Assembly: GCF_905220415.1 (NCBI RefSeq)
Contig: NC_059541.1
Span: 12,040,501-12,104,500 of the forward strand
Length of the DNA: 64,000 nucleotides
Origin: Colias croceus
Taxonomy: Eukaryota; Arthropoda; Insecta; Lepidoptera; Pieridae
Direction: 5' to 3'
The position numbers and the translations under genes were made by a program. This document shows positions 44,792-57,756 of the stretch, one piece after another. The first letter of the stretch is position 1. Every line of letters starts with the position of its first letter. Below the pieces are notes generated by a model. It made no database searches. It was not told the origin of the DNA and saw only the letters and a list, made by a program, of their open reading frames with translations.

Positions 44792-47700
44792 TATGTCAAC
44801 TTAGACGAAATTATGCATATATCTTAAAATCAATTATTTTAAGTGTCCTATACAGTCATACATATACTACCTGTATCTATCATATTTTTATTAATGTTAG
44901 TTAATATTTAAACTTCGTACCAACTTAACCACAATTATACAAGGTGAATAATTGTGGTTTATTCACCTTACCTACCTTACCTGTGCAACGTGGGGTATAA
45001 ATAACTCTTGATTAAATGTGTATCTATCTAGTATCTACTGAGTGTATAGCTTGAATACAAATTTACAGATAAGGTTTAACTTATAAGGTAATAATTAAAA
45101 CACAATATTTTGGATAAGTCATTTTTCAGGGTTCTTCTGTGTCGTGACGAGTTTTAAAATCGTCGTGGATAAATTTAGAGACAATCGACAATTGATATGT
45201 CCTTAATTAACATCAGTTTAATCAATATGAAACCTTAAATAATACTGTGTTAATATCCCGTTGGAAAAGCGCACACATGCCAACCATTAAATTAGCTGAC
45301 ACATGTCAGATCTGTCAATTATGACATGTGTCAGCCAATATACAGGTGTGCGCTGCTGAAGGGAATGTCAGCTGTCAAACGTAAGCTGTGTATAGATTTG
45401 GCGCGTTGCATTTGAACGATAGTATTAAAAATAGATTTGTTCTGTAGATAGCTCTGAATTCACCATCGGAGCGATGGTTTTGTCTATAAACCTTATAAAT
45501 TCAAAATTACACAATTTTCTAATAGTTAAATAGTAACAATAAAAATTAAAAAATATGGTAAATTTTAAAAATACCTATGCTACGAAGGCTACGACGATTT
45601 AAAAGTGCTAGGAGCACTTATGAAATCTAATTGAATAAATAAATGTTTGAGTTTTGAGTTTTGAAACTGCAAAAAATTTTTCAAGCAAAACGGTTTTTCA
45701 GTAATATAATTTTAAAAAAAAGTATGAAATGAGATTATATTTTATTTCTGTACCTCTTATACTACTTACTTACATTCAATATGAATTCCATATCTTACCG
45801 ATTTATTGCAAATCAGAGACAACACACACCCCGACCGCAACAATCAAACGAAAACCAATAACAAATTCAATTTATAGGCGCAAGTCGAAACACAAAGCGG
45901 ACTGTTGTTTGCACGAAAAAATACTTTTCGCCATTTATTCTAATTGTATTGTTCTTTCTTTATCCCCAAAATAAGAAAAGAGTCGTCCATTTAATTGAGT
46001 TTTTGATTAATAACAGGATCGGGGTTACCTGTTCAGGGGTGGGGGAAATTTAAAAAGTTCCCAGCAAATCGGGTAAAAATATCAACGTAATTGTGTTTAC
46101 GGTTGAGGAGCAACTTTTTCTATCAAAAGTTACGGCATTCTATCGTTATAAAAATATTTAATATCTCGCTTAAAGAGAACGTCGCGATGTTAAGGATTAT
46201 TTTTTAATTTTGTCATGGCAACATTTGGGCGAGTGGGGAATTTGGAATTTTAACTTGTCCCGTAACTGAAATTAGTACGAAGCGTGATTAATTTTGTGTG
46301 TAGGGAAATTTTGTTTCTTCTCAGAATATTAATTTTGTGTAAAGAGGCTCTTCGGCTTGAAGAGTTAGCAAGATTCACTTATGTTATTTTTGGATGAGCT
46401 TTTGAATATTATCAGTTATTTAATCATTAAAGGTTAAATCATGTGATAATAATTATTTAATTTAATTGCAGTTAAGCGGCCCGTATATTCAAATAACATA
46501 TAGTTTATTACAAAAATGTGACCATCAAAATCTTTATCCTTTAAAATAGCCCAAATATTCTTACTATGGAAATAATCCTTAACATTTTAGAAATATCAAA
46601 ACCATATTACCACATAACTTCACCTCAGCTATGAACACAAGTCAAAAGGCCACAATTCTAAAGTATATTAATTCAACAATCCAATGCAGAGCTATTTGTC
46701 AGAATCTACCATCTGCGGAGAACACCAGACTGCCTTTGTATCTCCATTTGCATCTGCAATTACTATGTAAATTCGTCTGATTTTCGCATGTAAGCACTTT
46801 ATATATCTAACTGGAGTGTTAATGATATAGTTTGCTCTGATTTGCGTTGCCTTGATTGTTCTGTTTAGTTTGGGATTCAGTTGGTTTGGTAGATGTTTTA
46901 TGTACCTCGTTATTGTATGAAAAAAAAAATTGAAAATTATATAAATAGTTTTTTGAAGAAGACAAGTTTTTTTAGAGAATATGGATCGTTTCTCATAATA
47001 TTAAAATACAAGATTTTTATTATAGATTTTATGAGTATTATCAAACTTATCGAGGTGGAATAGGCGATGAGGTACGTGGTTTAACTATTCGGATAAATAA
47101 AGCAAGTTTCCGACTCTACTTTATAAATTAGAACTCAAGTTCATACATTTAATCATTCAACTATTTTAACAAATTATTACCTACTACTACTATATAACTT
47201 TTATAATATATACTTATATAAACTAAATAAATTTTTCATTATTTTTAAATGTAAGTATATTAATTTCAAAATAACTTCACAAAACACCTGAACCAATGTT
47301 CGATTGCAGAATAAGGCAGGTAAAAAGGTTCCACAAGCACTCATCACAAAGGACCAATTAGAGGGGCACCGCAGGGTGCCGCTGTAGGGCGCTGTAGGGC
47401 CCTCCAGGTCCTCGTGGAGCCCGTTAGGTCTAACGACTTGCAGGAGGCACGTGCATGTCTAATTATTGTTGCAGGATTTTAATGATCGTTCTTATGCGTT
47501 GTTTACATTCGATATCTTTGTAATACCTATAGTTATATGTTTTTTTTATTTTTTGTTATATTTATTTATTCGAAAACTTCATAGCTTGCAGATTTATTTA
47601 CAATCTACTTATATCTATGACATAATACGCCATCATCGTACCGTATCATATCATATCGTTTTATCATCAAGAAAGCTAGCTTATTTCATTTCGACTATTG

Positions 47701-50190
47701 GACATACCTAGGTCCTTTATTCTGAGCTAGCGGTATATTCACACACCATTCAGACATAACAAAAACTTATAAATAACACGTATTATAATAATTAAGAGTG
47801 ATGTTGAGTATATCGCTTTAAATCCCGAAAAAAGAACTCTTTTCATATGAAATTAAAAGTTAAAATACTGCGACTATCTATCCACGCGATTTCATTACTC
47901 AGCAAGCATTCTAATAAAAATAAACTGATAAAAAGTGCGATAACAAATGGATTCAAGTAATAAAGAAGCTGTGAACAAATAAATGTGTGGAAATGTAAGT
48001 TAAATCAGTACAAAGGAGAGCTATCGCTTGTCGGACGCAGAAGCGCTATTGTAGTAGTACTATAGTGCTAGAATAGAAGTATAGTTCTATTATAGTTCTA
48101 TTACAGTAATAGGCGTGAATCCCGCTAGATCTAGCTTTCATTTCTTCAAGACCTATTGTGTAGTAATGGGATTTTTAAATAACAATTAGAAGACACGGTT
48201 GAAATTGCGGGTGTTTGCAGTTTATGCACGTTCTATTTTGCTATAATATTATGTTTATTTCCATTACTTACTTGTATTTTGAATGCTGACAAAAATAATA
48301 TTAATTAATTATTTATAAGTAGTCTCACTTTTATCTGTACTCTTTTACATTTCGGTACTATCACATGCAGCATTTAATATCATCCCCTAAAATGTAACAA
48401 TGTATATCTTTACCTACTTCACCATTATTTTAAAGTACATTAATTTAACAGTAAGTACATCAATTAACTAATAACACAACCAATCACAAATCGTTCCAAT
48501 TCCATCCACGCCTGTTACATTCCAGTTTGCTCTCAATAAATATTATAAAAAAAATATATTCACAAAACTGCGAAATACGTTCCAGAAACGTAGCAGAGTG
48601 TGCAATGAAAGACTAAAATAACAATAGGGGTGCAAAATTTTTCCATTTCATTCGACTTCTATTACCTCCGGCCGGCTTTGTTTGGGGCTTTTTTATTTGT
48701 AATTTGTCCAGCCGGCCATTGGCGTTATTAGAAACAACTGGTCGGATCATGATGCTGTTCTATTGATCGAGCTAAGTTGTGGAGTTTTGGAGTATAGCGC
48801 TAAATGGGGCATTTCTATTTGATACGTGTGTATTACAAGTACGTATTTTAGTTTGAATAATGGACTTTAAACAAGTAATGGTATCTTTATATTATTAGGT
48901 ATATTGTAATGTAGATATTATTTTGGGCCAAATTGTCTATGTGTGAATTAATTCAGCACATTATCTATAGATATTATGTAGAGTCGCATAATATTTTTCA
49001 GGCTGTCACGAATTTCAACTTAAACAATCAATGAATGTCATGCTAAATCTAATTTACAACCTGTAAAAGTGTATAGTCCCGGTCACCAACCACTACGTCA
49101 ATAGCTTCGTTTCCTTTCCTCGAAATAATTAAACGTTTAAAATCCACCGCGAGCTGTGTACCAAGCAAACAGTTACTCTAGCAAAACTTCCTCACTAACC
49201 AAATTTAGAGTCGTGGTCTCGTTATTTACTTTGAAAGTAAAATATTATAAGGAAGGAAATTAAACTCGGATTGGCTCAAAGCCCACATGTAATTAAAACA
49301 GTGCTGTACATGCAAAACTAATAAATAAATAAAATTTAACCGGCTCAGCGTGTACGGTATATTCTGGCTCCAAATCCACAAAATTATAAATTCTACAATA
49401 TTTGAGGAGGGTTGCCATGGCTTCGGCCCGCGCGGGAATTCTAATAATATTGTTTTCTTCGCTTTTTAAAAGTTTGACGGCTTCTCCCAGATGCGGGAAC
49501 GTCAATTTGGAATGTCGGTGGTAAATTAATAAAAATTTAAAGTGAATTAGTAAACCAGGGAAAAAATCTTTTGTTATTTGTCATAAAAACATACGTTTTA
49601 ATATTTAAAAGTACAGCAATATTCTCCTTCTATAACAATATTGTGCTTGTTTATTATAAACCTTCGAAATATTTGTCACAAATAAAGCCTAATTTATCAT
49701 TACATTACACAAGTGAAACACAAATTCCTACCGATAAACAGCGCGTCCACTTCAAATTCAAGTGGTCATTTTCCCGGACATGTCCTGTCAAACGCGTCAC
49801 GTTGGTCGCCGCAGATGCGTCTAACCGGTCCAAATTGCCGCCCACAAGTGTTGTTCGCAATCCGGGACTGTTATGAAATTTTTCATTAAGCCAAATGTCA
49901 ACTATCGTGGTCGTCTTTGAGTTTAATATCGCAGCATTTTCATTAGCACGTTAGCTGACCGCTCCGGTCGTAACGGTTTATTGCAAGAGTTAATTGTTTA
50001 ATTTTATTTTTTCAAACATCTCGCTCCCTGTGCGTTTCATTAGCTGGCTTGTTCTGTGGTTGGGATGTATTGTTATTTTAGAAAATACCAGGCGATATAC
50101 CAGCAAATGTAGGTACTTTCTGTTATGTATAGTCTATACTATTGACATGTATTTGTTTCAAAAAATGAAATTATTTAAGGGAACTATATT
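44792..50190. other. Long non-coding stretch
   Basis: No gene supported. Contains a palindromic hairpin (45269-45353), a small GC-rich patch at 47365-47450 with a tandem gctgtagggc, and two GC-elevated islands with minus-strand open frames (49293-49505 and 49735-49930) that are discussed as findings. Confidence 0.35.
45269..45353. repeat. Hairpin element
   Basis: Outer arms gcgcacaca / tgtgcgc and perfect inner arms gctgacacatgtca (45295-45308) / tgacatgtgtcagc (45322-45335) give an 85-bp fold. Probably a small MITE. Confidence 0.55.
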
Positions 50191-50195
50191 TTCTA

Positions 50196-51215
50196 TCACC
50201 AAAATTTATATTTGTCATCAAGTTGTATCACCTAATAAATAGATCTATCACCACGAAATATTTTCGTTCTCAGATAAACAAAAATTGTTCCCAGGTATGA
50301 ATTATCAAATTAATGTTAATATATATGTGTAAAATAAGAGATCGATAACCAATAAAATTATATTGCATTACATGAATATAAACTTCGTTCTTATAATAAC
50401 AGTTTTGTTACTTAAATAATAGCTCTGTGCTCAGAATGGTAGATCTGTCACCAAATAAATCGATTATCGATCCCTGACTGCGACTCCTTTTTATTTGATA
50501 TTTTGTCACCTATACAATAGTAACATTTTATTTCGTTCAGATAATAAATAATTTATTATATCGAATACTATTAATTATTAATAGTATTCGATATCAATTT
50601 AATACATCAATTTATAATTTTAATGAAAAAATGATCAAAGGGGCGGAGACAAATTGGCGCGCCTTACAAATTGACATGTGCAAACATATTATCGGATTAG
50701 CCATACGCTTAAAGCTGGCCAACCCCCCACCAGAAGCAAAAAATGTGCTTATCGGCCAGAAAAGAAAAAGGGAGCGCCCTTCGAAATCCAAACCAGCACT
50801 GATTCACAGTTATACAGTGATTATTGTTTTTTAACAATAAATATTCATTATTTTAACTTTAATTAAGTGTTTTATCTAACCGTTAGCCAGCTATTAAACC
50901 GTTAGCCAGCTATTAAACCAGAGCTGATTATTCAGTGGTTTTTAAGAATACATATTGATTATTTTAACTTTTAGTAACATAATATGATTTATTGGTGATC
51001 TCTTTAAATTAGTTTGCTTAAATACTTATTAGGACACACCTATTATAATACATACAAAAACATTTATTTGGTACTAGACCTTATATCTCAGGATTTTAGG
51101 TGATTTATTGTGGAACTGATTTTGCATTGTTTGGTGACTACATTTTGGTGACAGATCTACTATTTTGAGGACAATCCCTATTATTTAAGAAACACAAAAC
51201 TAATTAAATTGGTGA
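50196..51215. mobile_element. DNA-transposon-like unit with TCACC arrays facing each other
   Basis: The left side holds five TCACC words (50196, 50228, 50248, 50448, 50506). The right side holds five GGTGA words (50994, 51099, 51133, 51147, 51211), so they face inward. Longer matches are agatctgtcacc (50441) against ggtgacagatct (51147). Between them lie an 18-bp-arm hairpin (50558-50594), a short open frame (50631-50834) and a 20-bp tandem duplication (about 50878-50918). Subterminal inverted motif arrays flanking a transposase-like remnant suggest a DNA transposon of unassigned superfamily. Confidence 0.4.
50631..50834 (+). pseudogene. Possible transposase C-terminal remnant
   Basis: The frame includes LANPPPEAKNVLIGQKRKRE then RPSKSKPALIHS. 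The basic KRKR-x-RPSKSKPAL tail resembles C-termini of some transposase-derived proteins. I cannot assign a family; piggyBac-like is only one option. The start is not defined. Confidence 0.3.
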
Positions 51216-52191
51216 TAGCTTAAATGATACCCATTATTTAATATAGATACTGTTATAATGTAATCAAATCTTAGCACCGCAGAATATGAACAAAATCATG
51301 TTTATAGTAAAATTCAAATCAGAATTGAGTAATCAAATTTGATTAAAAAGTATAGTAAATATGTATGTAAAGGCAATCTAGCATTGTGCATTCGCTATTA
51401 AAACGTTATAATGAACAAGGAAATGTTCAAAATGTAGGTTTAAATAATATTATAAATAAATTCAATTTGATTCCGTTAACAAAGAAAGAAAAGAACCGGA
51501 CTTGGACACTTGACCAAGAAAATCTGTAGTCAATTTAAGCTCTTACGTTCGAAAAATATTACCATTTTTTGGAACAAAATCTTATGTTAAAATAATTTTT
51601 CTTAAACCTTGAATTTGCAAATCTCGAATCATTGTGTATTGTTATATTGTATTGTAAAATTATTCAGAGACAAACAAAAAAATGAAGTTAGCATTAGCCT
51701 CTGCCGTTCACAACTTGCCGTTCGTCTGTTAGAACTCTTATTGGTTTGCAGCTAATAAAAAAATATACATACTTTATAGGTACCTCGATATTGCCTAAAA
51801 TGTTATACTTAATTTAACATTTATACGTTTTTGTACATAAAAATATTTAATGTCGCATTGTAGACTAAACTTAATACGTTATTAAATTTAAGCCATTATG
51901 CTCTACGAGCGTAGCATAGTGCTACGTTTCTGTATTATTCGTAGCACTTCCTCTACGTTTTAAAAGCTTTTTCTATCTAATTTAGAGAGCGTATCAGATA
52001 AACAAAATTCTTGTAAAATACACGGTTAACTACATGTAAATAATATCCTGCGTACCCTTGTGGGGGCAATGTGTATATATTTATTTTGCGTGTCGGTTTC
52101 TTTTAGAAAAATTGTATTAAGTAATTGATTTTACTTTATGATTTGCAGAAATATTGGTTGCAGCAATTATATTTTTGGTAGATAATATTAA

Positions 52192-52384
52192 TCTATACTA
52201 ATATTATAAAGCTGAAGAGTTTGTTTGTTTATTTGTTTGAACGCGCTAATCTCGGGAACTATTGGTCCGATTTGAAAAATTATTTCGGTGTTAGATAGCT
52301 CATTTATCGAGGAAGGCTTATATATCATCACGCTACGACCAACAGGAGTGGAGCCACGGGGGTGAAACCGCGCGTAGCAGCTAG
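52192..52384 (+). mobile_element. Helitron-like element, type A
   Basis: TCTATACTAATATTATAAAG after an A, CTAG (52381-52384) before a T, and a GC-rich hairpin (gggggtgaaaccgcgcg) just before the end. The best-preserved type A copy. Confidence 0.72.
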
Positions 52385-52699
52385 TATGTGATAAATAAAA
52401 ATGTAGAGTCTCTGAAGAAATGTAGGATATGTATTAAATTCAGTATATCTAATTGAAAAGAGACGAAATACTTCCAAACATAATAAAGTGGAACCAGAGG
52501 AAAATAATATACAGTAAATTTTTTAATTATCAATTTTGTATGTCTTCCTTGCGCAAGCGAAATTAAAATTTACAAGGTAAAGGAGTAGACGTATCACCGG
52601 GACCGATGTTGCAAATAACTTTCCTGCCTTCAATGTTTCATATCGATTTATTGCAACATGGATAAACTTTAATATTACAAAAGCGATCTCTTTTCTTAT

Positions 52700-52921
52700 C
52701 ACTTGATACTGACACAGTGACCTTAAGTGGCAGTCGTCAGCTGACAATCCCATTTAGCTGTTGCGCATGCGTAGTACAGACTTCTCTGATGCGGGATGAA
52801 AATCAGGATATTCTGCAGTAGGTCCCCGACCTTCGTGGGGAGAGGGCGCTTTTGTCGCCTCGTCTCGCGGCGTTCGGAAAACGTGTGCGTATTTTTGTGA
52901 CTCGTGTTGTCTAGCGGCAAG
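52700..52921 (+). promoter_or_regulatory. Candidate promoter and non-coding first exon with consensus splice donor
   Basis: This is a GC- and CpG-rich island in AT-rich DNA. It holds a TTGCGCATGCG word (52759 onward), matching an NRF-1-type core GCGCATGCG, about 150 nt before a perfect CAAG|GTGAGT donor (exon end 52921). A typical layout would be a TATA-less promoter and a 5' UTR exon of a plus-strand gene extending rightwards. Short ATG frames within it stop quickly, as in a leader. No downstream coding exon was firmly identified. Confidence 0.4.
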
Positions 52922-53604
52922 GTGAGTTGGTAGTTATTTGTTAATGTAATAATTTTAATGTGTTTCTTTTTTTAATTTCATATGACTTAGTTAAGGTTTA
53001 TAAATATTAAATAAAAGTTTCAAGGTTGAAAATAAACAAAAGTATTTTTAGGAGAGTTATCTTATTGATGGTTATGGACTAAACGTAAAATTAAAATATG
53101 CATCATTTGTTTTTTTAAATTAGTGAAATTAATTTAAGTAATTTTATTTAATGGTTCATTGTAATAAGTTGTATTCCAAGCCTCGACTTTAGCCTAGTGT
53201 AATTTTAATTATTAGACCAATTTTTTTTTATTCTTTATTTTATAGGTACAACTTCAAAATTCCCAAACCATTATTTTATAATGATGACAGATATTTAATT
53301 CACATTCTATCATCCCAAATAAAAAACAAAAAAAAAACAAGCAAGGGATAAATACTAAACGCCCTGCCATCAATTCTCCGTCAAGCTAACATGTGTCTAT
53401 CTATCCCCAAGTGGGGTTTGTGTTTGGAGCTGATTGTTGCCGGAAATTGAGCTAAATTTATAACTAAGCAGATCAATAATATGTGATTAGGAAGCTGTAG
53501 TGAATCGGTAATTTGTTTAATATTGGTTCATAAGTGGCGATTGTCTTGCTTGAGAACTCTACAAATTTTAGGCTTTGACTTTTAATACTACCATTATTTT
53601 ATAA

Positions 53605-53825
53605 CTAGATTTCCGCCCGCGGCTTCGACCACGTTTGCAAAGGAATACCCGCATAGTTCCCGTTCCCGTGGGATTTCCGGGATAAAAACTATCCTATGTG
53701 TTAATCCAAGTTACCCTCTATATGTGTGCTAAATTTCATTGTAATCGGTTCAGTAGTTTTTACGTGAAAGAGTAACAAACATCCATACATCCATACAAAC
53801 TTTCGCATTTATAATATTAGTAGGA
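53605..53825 (-). mobile_element. Helitron-like element, type B
   Basis: Minus reading TCCTACTAATATTATAAATG...CTAG (53605-53608), with interior aactactgaaccgattaca and a hairpin-forming GCGG/CCGC end. Confidence 0.65.
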
Positions 53826-54566
53826 CTAAAGGAAAACTAGCTTGTGGTCCGCGGCATCGCACGCGTATCTAAAAGAAACTCTTTAAGCACTGAGATATTC
53901 CACCCCGGTAAGGAGCTTCTGTACCTAGATAATGATAATAATGCTGTAATAATGATGCTCTAGGTCTATTCCTATCTCATCATAAAATTGCTCCGTTGAT
54001 GTCAAGAAAGTAAGAAACACACATTCGATTTTTTAATATTAGAAAGGCTAAATGGATTTGGATAAGACTGAAGATACTTTAATGCTGTTATTAAAGTTAT
54101 ATTTACATCGGAAACTATGAATGCGGATTGGTTTCATATATTGCTTATGTGGCTGAATTTACTATGCCATTCACCTGTTATTTTTTTAGTTTTATTGTTG
54201 TTTTAATTCTAACAAGAACTAGTTTTAAATTTTCTTACACTTTATTAAACAATATGGATTGTTGACAAGAAGTAATACATAATGCTAATATTAGAGCCAT
54301 TGAAAATATATTATAGTCTATTATTTTGGAAATGCAGTATAACACTCTTTTACCGCACTTGTGACGCGTTGCAGTTTGAGCTAAAAGTTTCGCGATCTAT
54401 TTTGAACTTTGTGGTAAGCACTTAGATACTAGGAAGTGTTTTTGTAAGTCCTAATCAATTTCAATTACGTTTTAGGTACTGTTCTATAAAAGTTTTTACG
54501 AGCGATATTGTAACGGTTCATTCATTTATTTTATTTCCATTGATTATTTAAAAATAGGTATATAAT

Positions 54567-54779
54567 ACATACTAATATTATAAATGCGAAAGTAATTCTG
54601 TCTGTCTGTCTGTTACTTAATCACGCCTTAAGTAATGAACCAATTTGCATGAAATTAGGTATAGAGATATTTTGATACCCGAGAAGGACATAGGATAGGT
54701 TTTATCCCGGAAATCCCACGGGAACGGGAACTATGCGGGTTTTTTTTTTGCGCGGGCGATGCCGCGGGTGGAAAGCTAG
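54567..54779 (+). mobile_element. Helitron-like element, type B
   Basis: tactaatattataaatgcgaaag near the start and gatgccgcgggtggaaagCTAG (ends 54779) before a T. Opposite orientation to the copy 740 bp to the left, so the pair forms a loose inverted repeat. Confidence 0.62.
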
Positions 54780-57710
54780 TTATAAATAAATAATACTCGG
54801 ACTAAATAGAGTTTTACACCGTATCCTTAAATATATATACCTACCTAATAAGTAATCTAAAACATTCAGAACCAAATAAAAAGTCTAAAATTTAAAGGAA
54901 TTACAGGATTAAATGTAAACCAATGTAAAGCTAAGATAAAATACTAAAAAAAACAATACATCAAAATTACTTTAAAGTATTTTTTATCAACCCGTAATTC
55001 GATTTACAAAAAATTAAAAGCTTAAAACAATTTGCGAAACTAAATTTAATGTTGTATTTACGATCGTAAATCCACTCCGAGCACTCTATTTTGTTTCACG
55101 TCAACGAAATCAAATATTTGCTCTGATTGGTAACCTTTTTATTTACAAGGACCTTTAAATAACTTGTTTTGCTTCTGAAAACATTGAAATTAAATTACGA
55201 TACATGTAGGTTTTACTTTAAGATTGTTAATCAGATTTTATGTTAACTTAACCTTGTACAATAAATAATTATAAATATAATTATAATATTATATACATGA
55301 AATATAATTTAAAAACATTTAAAAGTTTCAATTCTTTAATGTTACTTGGTAACATCACATGTGATATTAAATTTTGAAAATTGATTTTTAATCCATGTTT
55401 TTGTAATAAAGTTCACAATTACATATCAAATATTTTGCTTCATTCGTAAAAACAAAACCCACAGACCATACAAAGAATCAATTGAACGCAACGAGTTGTA
55501 TTGCAACAGGATATACGGGCGAAACGCTAAGCGACCGGAACATTCAAATAATTTAAGCATTTAAACGTTTAATGCGGGACCAATCCGATTACAATGTTTG
55601 AGGAGTGATTGTCCGCGAAGCACGCCTTGGGGTGGCGTTATCGAGTAATCTCTGCAACTTTGTTGGACCTTTTTGGGATGTCTTGTGCGTGAGGGCCCTT
55701 AACGGTACCGTTAGTGGAGACATATGAAATCACGTTTGTTTTTCGAATGGTTGTTTTCGGCTATCTTATGTTTTGTTTTGTATTTTAGCCATTTATATTT
55801 CGGGATGGAGCGTAAAAATAATACTTAATTGATTTTTGTGAAAAATTTTCAACAAGACGATCAAGTTCTACGTCATTCGAAATCTAATTACTAATTTTTT
55901 AATAATTAATTTGTACTCAAGTAACAAATTACACAGAACTAAAAATGCTTTTGCAAAGAGAATAAAGTACTGTTTCATCTGAAAAAATGTAATCGAGATG
56001 GCATTTATTCTTGACCCGTATGACAAGCTTACTGATTTTCATCATTACAATACTATCTCTATCCATTTCCAAAGCGATTTCTTCAAAATAATATTTAATG
56101 GTCGTATAAAAAGGTTGGATAATGAAAAGACGACTTTTACGTAAATATCATCAAACGTCTTTGTAAATCTTGACCTTTGTAGGTCAATGAGGGCGAGTGA
56201 ACTGGGGTGATCCGATTAGCGTATGTTACCGGCGGGATTACTCGCTGGACATTTACTTGAAGGTCTCTCGTATTTATCGAGTTATGTTATTTTACAAACG
56301 AATAACGCGAAAAGGAAATAACGCCCTGTATAACAACATTTAGGTATAATTTGTAATGAACTTTATCTGTACGTAGAAAGTTTTTTACTAAAACATCTAA
56401 AAGCTCACGTATATCTCTAAAGTTATTTTGTAGAATGTAATAGTAAGGGAAAGGACTGAAAATTAAATGAGACCAAGTAGGTACTAATTATTATACTACG
56501 TAATTTTCAAGACAGCAAGCAATAATACTAGATAGATTTCTAAAAATCAATTACTATAGTCAAAATAATATTGAAATACCATAATATTTTGATAACAGAC
56601 TTATGCATTCTGCAGTAAGGCCATTTGGGAGCCGATTTTGAAAAGTCCAAGGTAAACACGAAAGATTAATTTACTTCATTTATAAATCCAAAAATTCTCA
56701 TGAAAAATCTACGATTTGATTCGGTGTAAAATATTAAATTACCAGCAAATAAATATGAAGATACTCCAATAAATTAAAGAGGGCGTCGTAAAGCAGACGT
56801 TTCATATAAACACACATTTCAGTAAGTGGCAGTAGCGTAATTTGTTTCGTGAACAGTCCACGCGTTTAATTTGCGCATGAGTTATTTTGTTTGTGTTTCA
56901 TTAAAACGTTTACAGTGACACACGCTTCTGTAGGCGCTTTTATTATGTAACAGGGAAATCGCGGAAACGGGAATAAATAAAATTTATTGTTAATTTTTTT
57001 ATATGGCTATTAATTCATCCGGAATTATGTTTTATTATGTCGCGGATTGGTCGGCTCTTTGTTTCCTTTTCACTGTACCTATTTAAACGCCTCTTTTTGT
57101 TAATACACCATACGTCATAATTATTATGAGTTCTATCACTTGGTATGAATTTTAAATTACCCAACACTAAAATAATTTTCGATATTATTTCAATTAATTA
57201 CATCATAATTTAAATAAAATAACTAAACATATTAGAAGTGTAGAAATATCACGTATTTCGGAGGGTTTGTTGTGTTTACACTTACATTATTATATTAATA
57301 TAAATATTATAAATAATTGCTTGTTCTTAGTTATATTCGGTATATGGTTAACCTTCAGTAATGGAGAAGATATTCGGGAGTCTTCAGAAGTGATAAAGTA
57401 CGTATCCTTGAAAACAGCAAATGAAGCCGCGGGTTATTATTATAAAAGATGACTTCCATAGACACGCTGCACTTAAATTCTCGCATAAAAAACCTATAAT
57501 ATAATTATAAGAGCATTGCATTAACATTACTCTCGTAAATATTTCAATGGTCCTCAAACCTCTACCCGAAATACGCCATAATAAAATAATTATGAAATGA
57601 GAATATAAAACGGAATTTCGTTATAAAAAATGTTTTTTGAAATAATGCGTTTTGTGCTTGTGATAAAAATATTATGATTATGAAAGCAAATGAAGTGGAG
57701 TGTTTGGTGA

Positions 57711-57756
57711 AAATGCATTAAAATTAATAAAGGCGTTTATTAATTTTAATGCATTT
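57711..57756. repeat. Perfect 21-bp-arm hairpin
   Basis: aaatgcattaaaattaataa(a), then GGCG, then its exact reverse complement. AT-rich arms with a four-base GC loop. Confidence 0.7.

Noticed and set aside
57267..57452. Frame with a hydrophobic run and donor-like site as a signal-peptide exon
   Set aside because: No ATG in frame, no clear acceptor and no downstream exon found; kept only as a remark.
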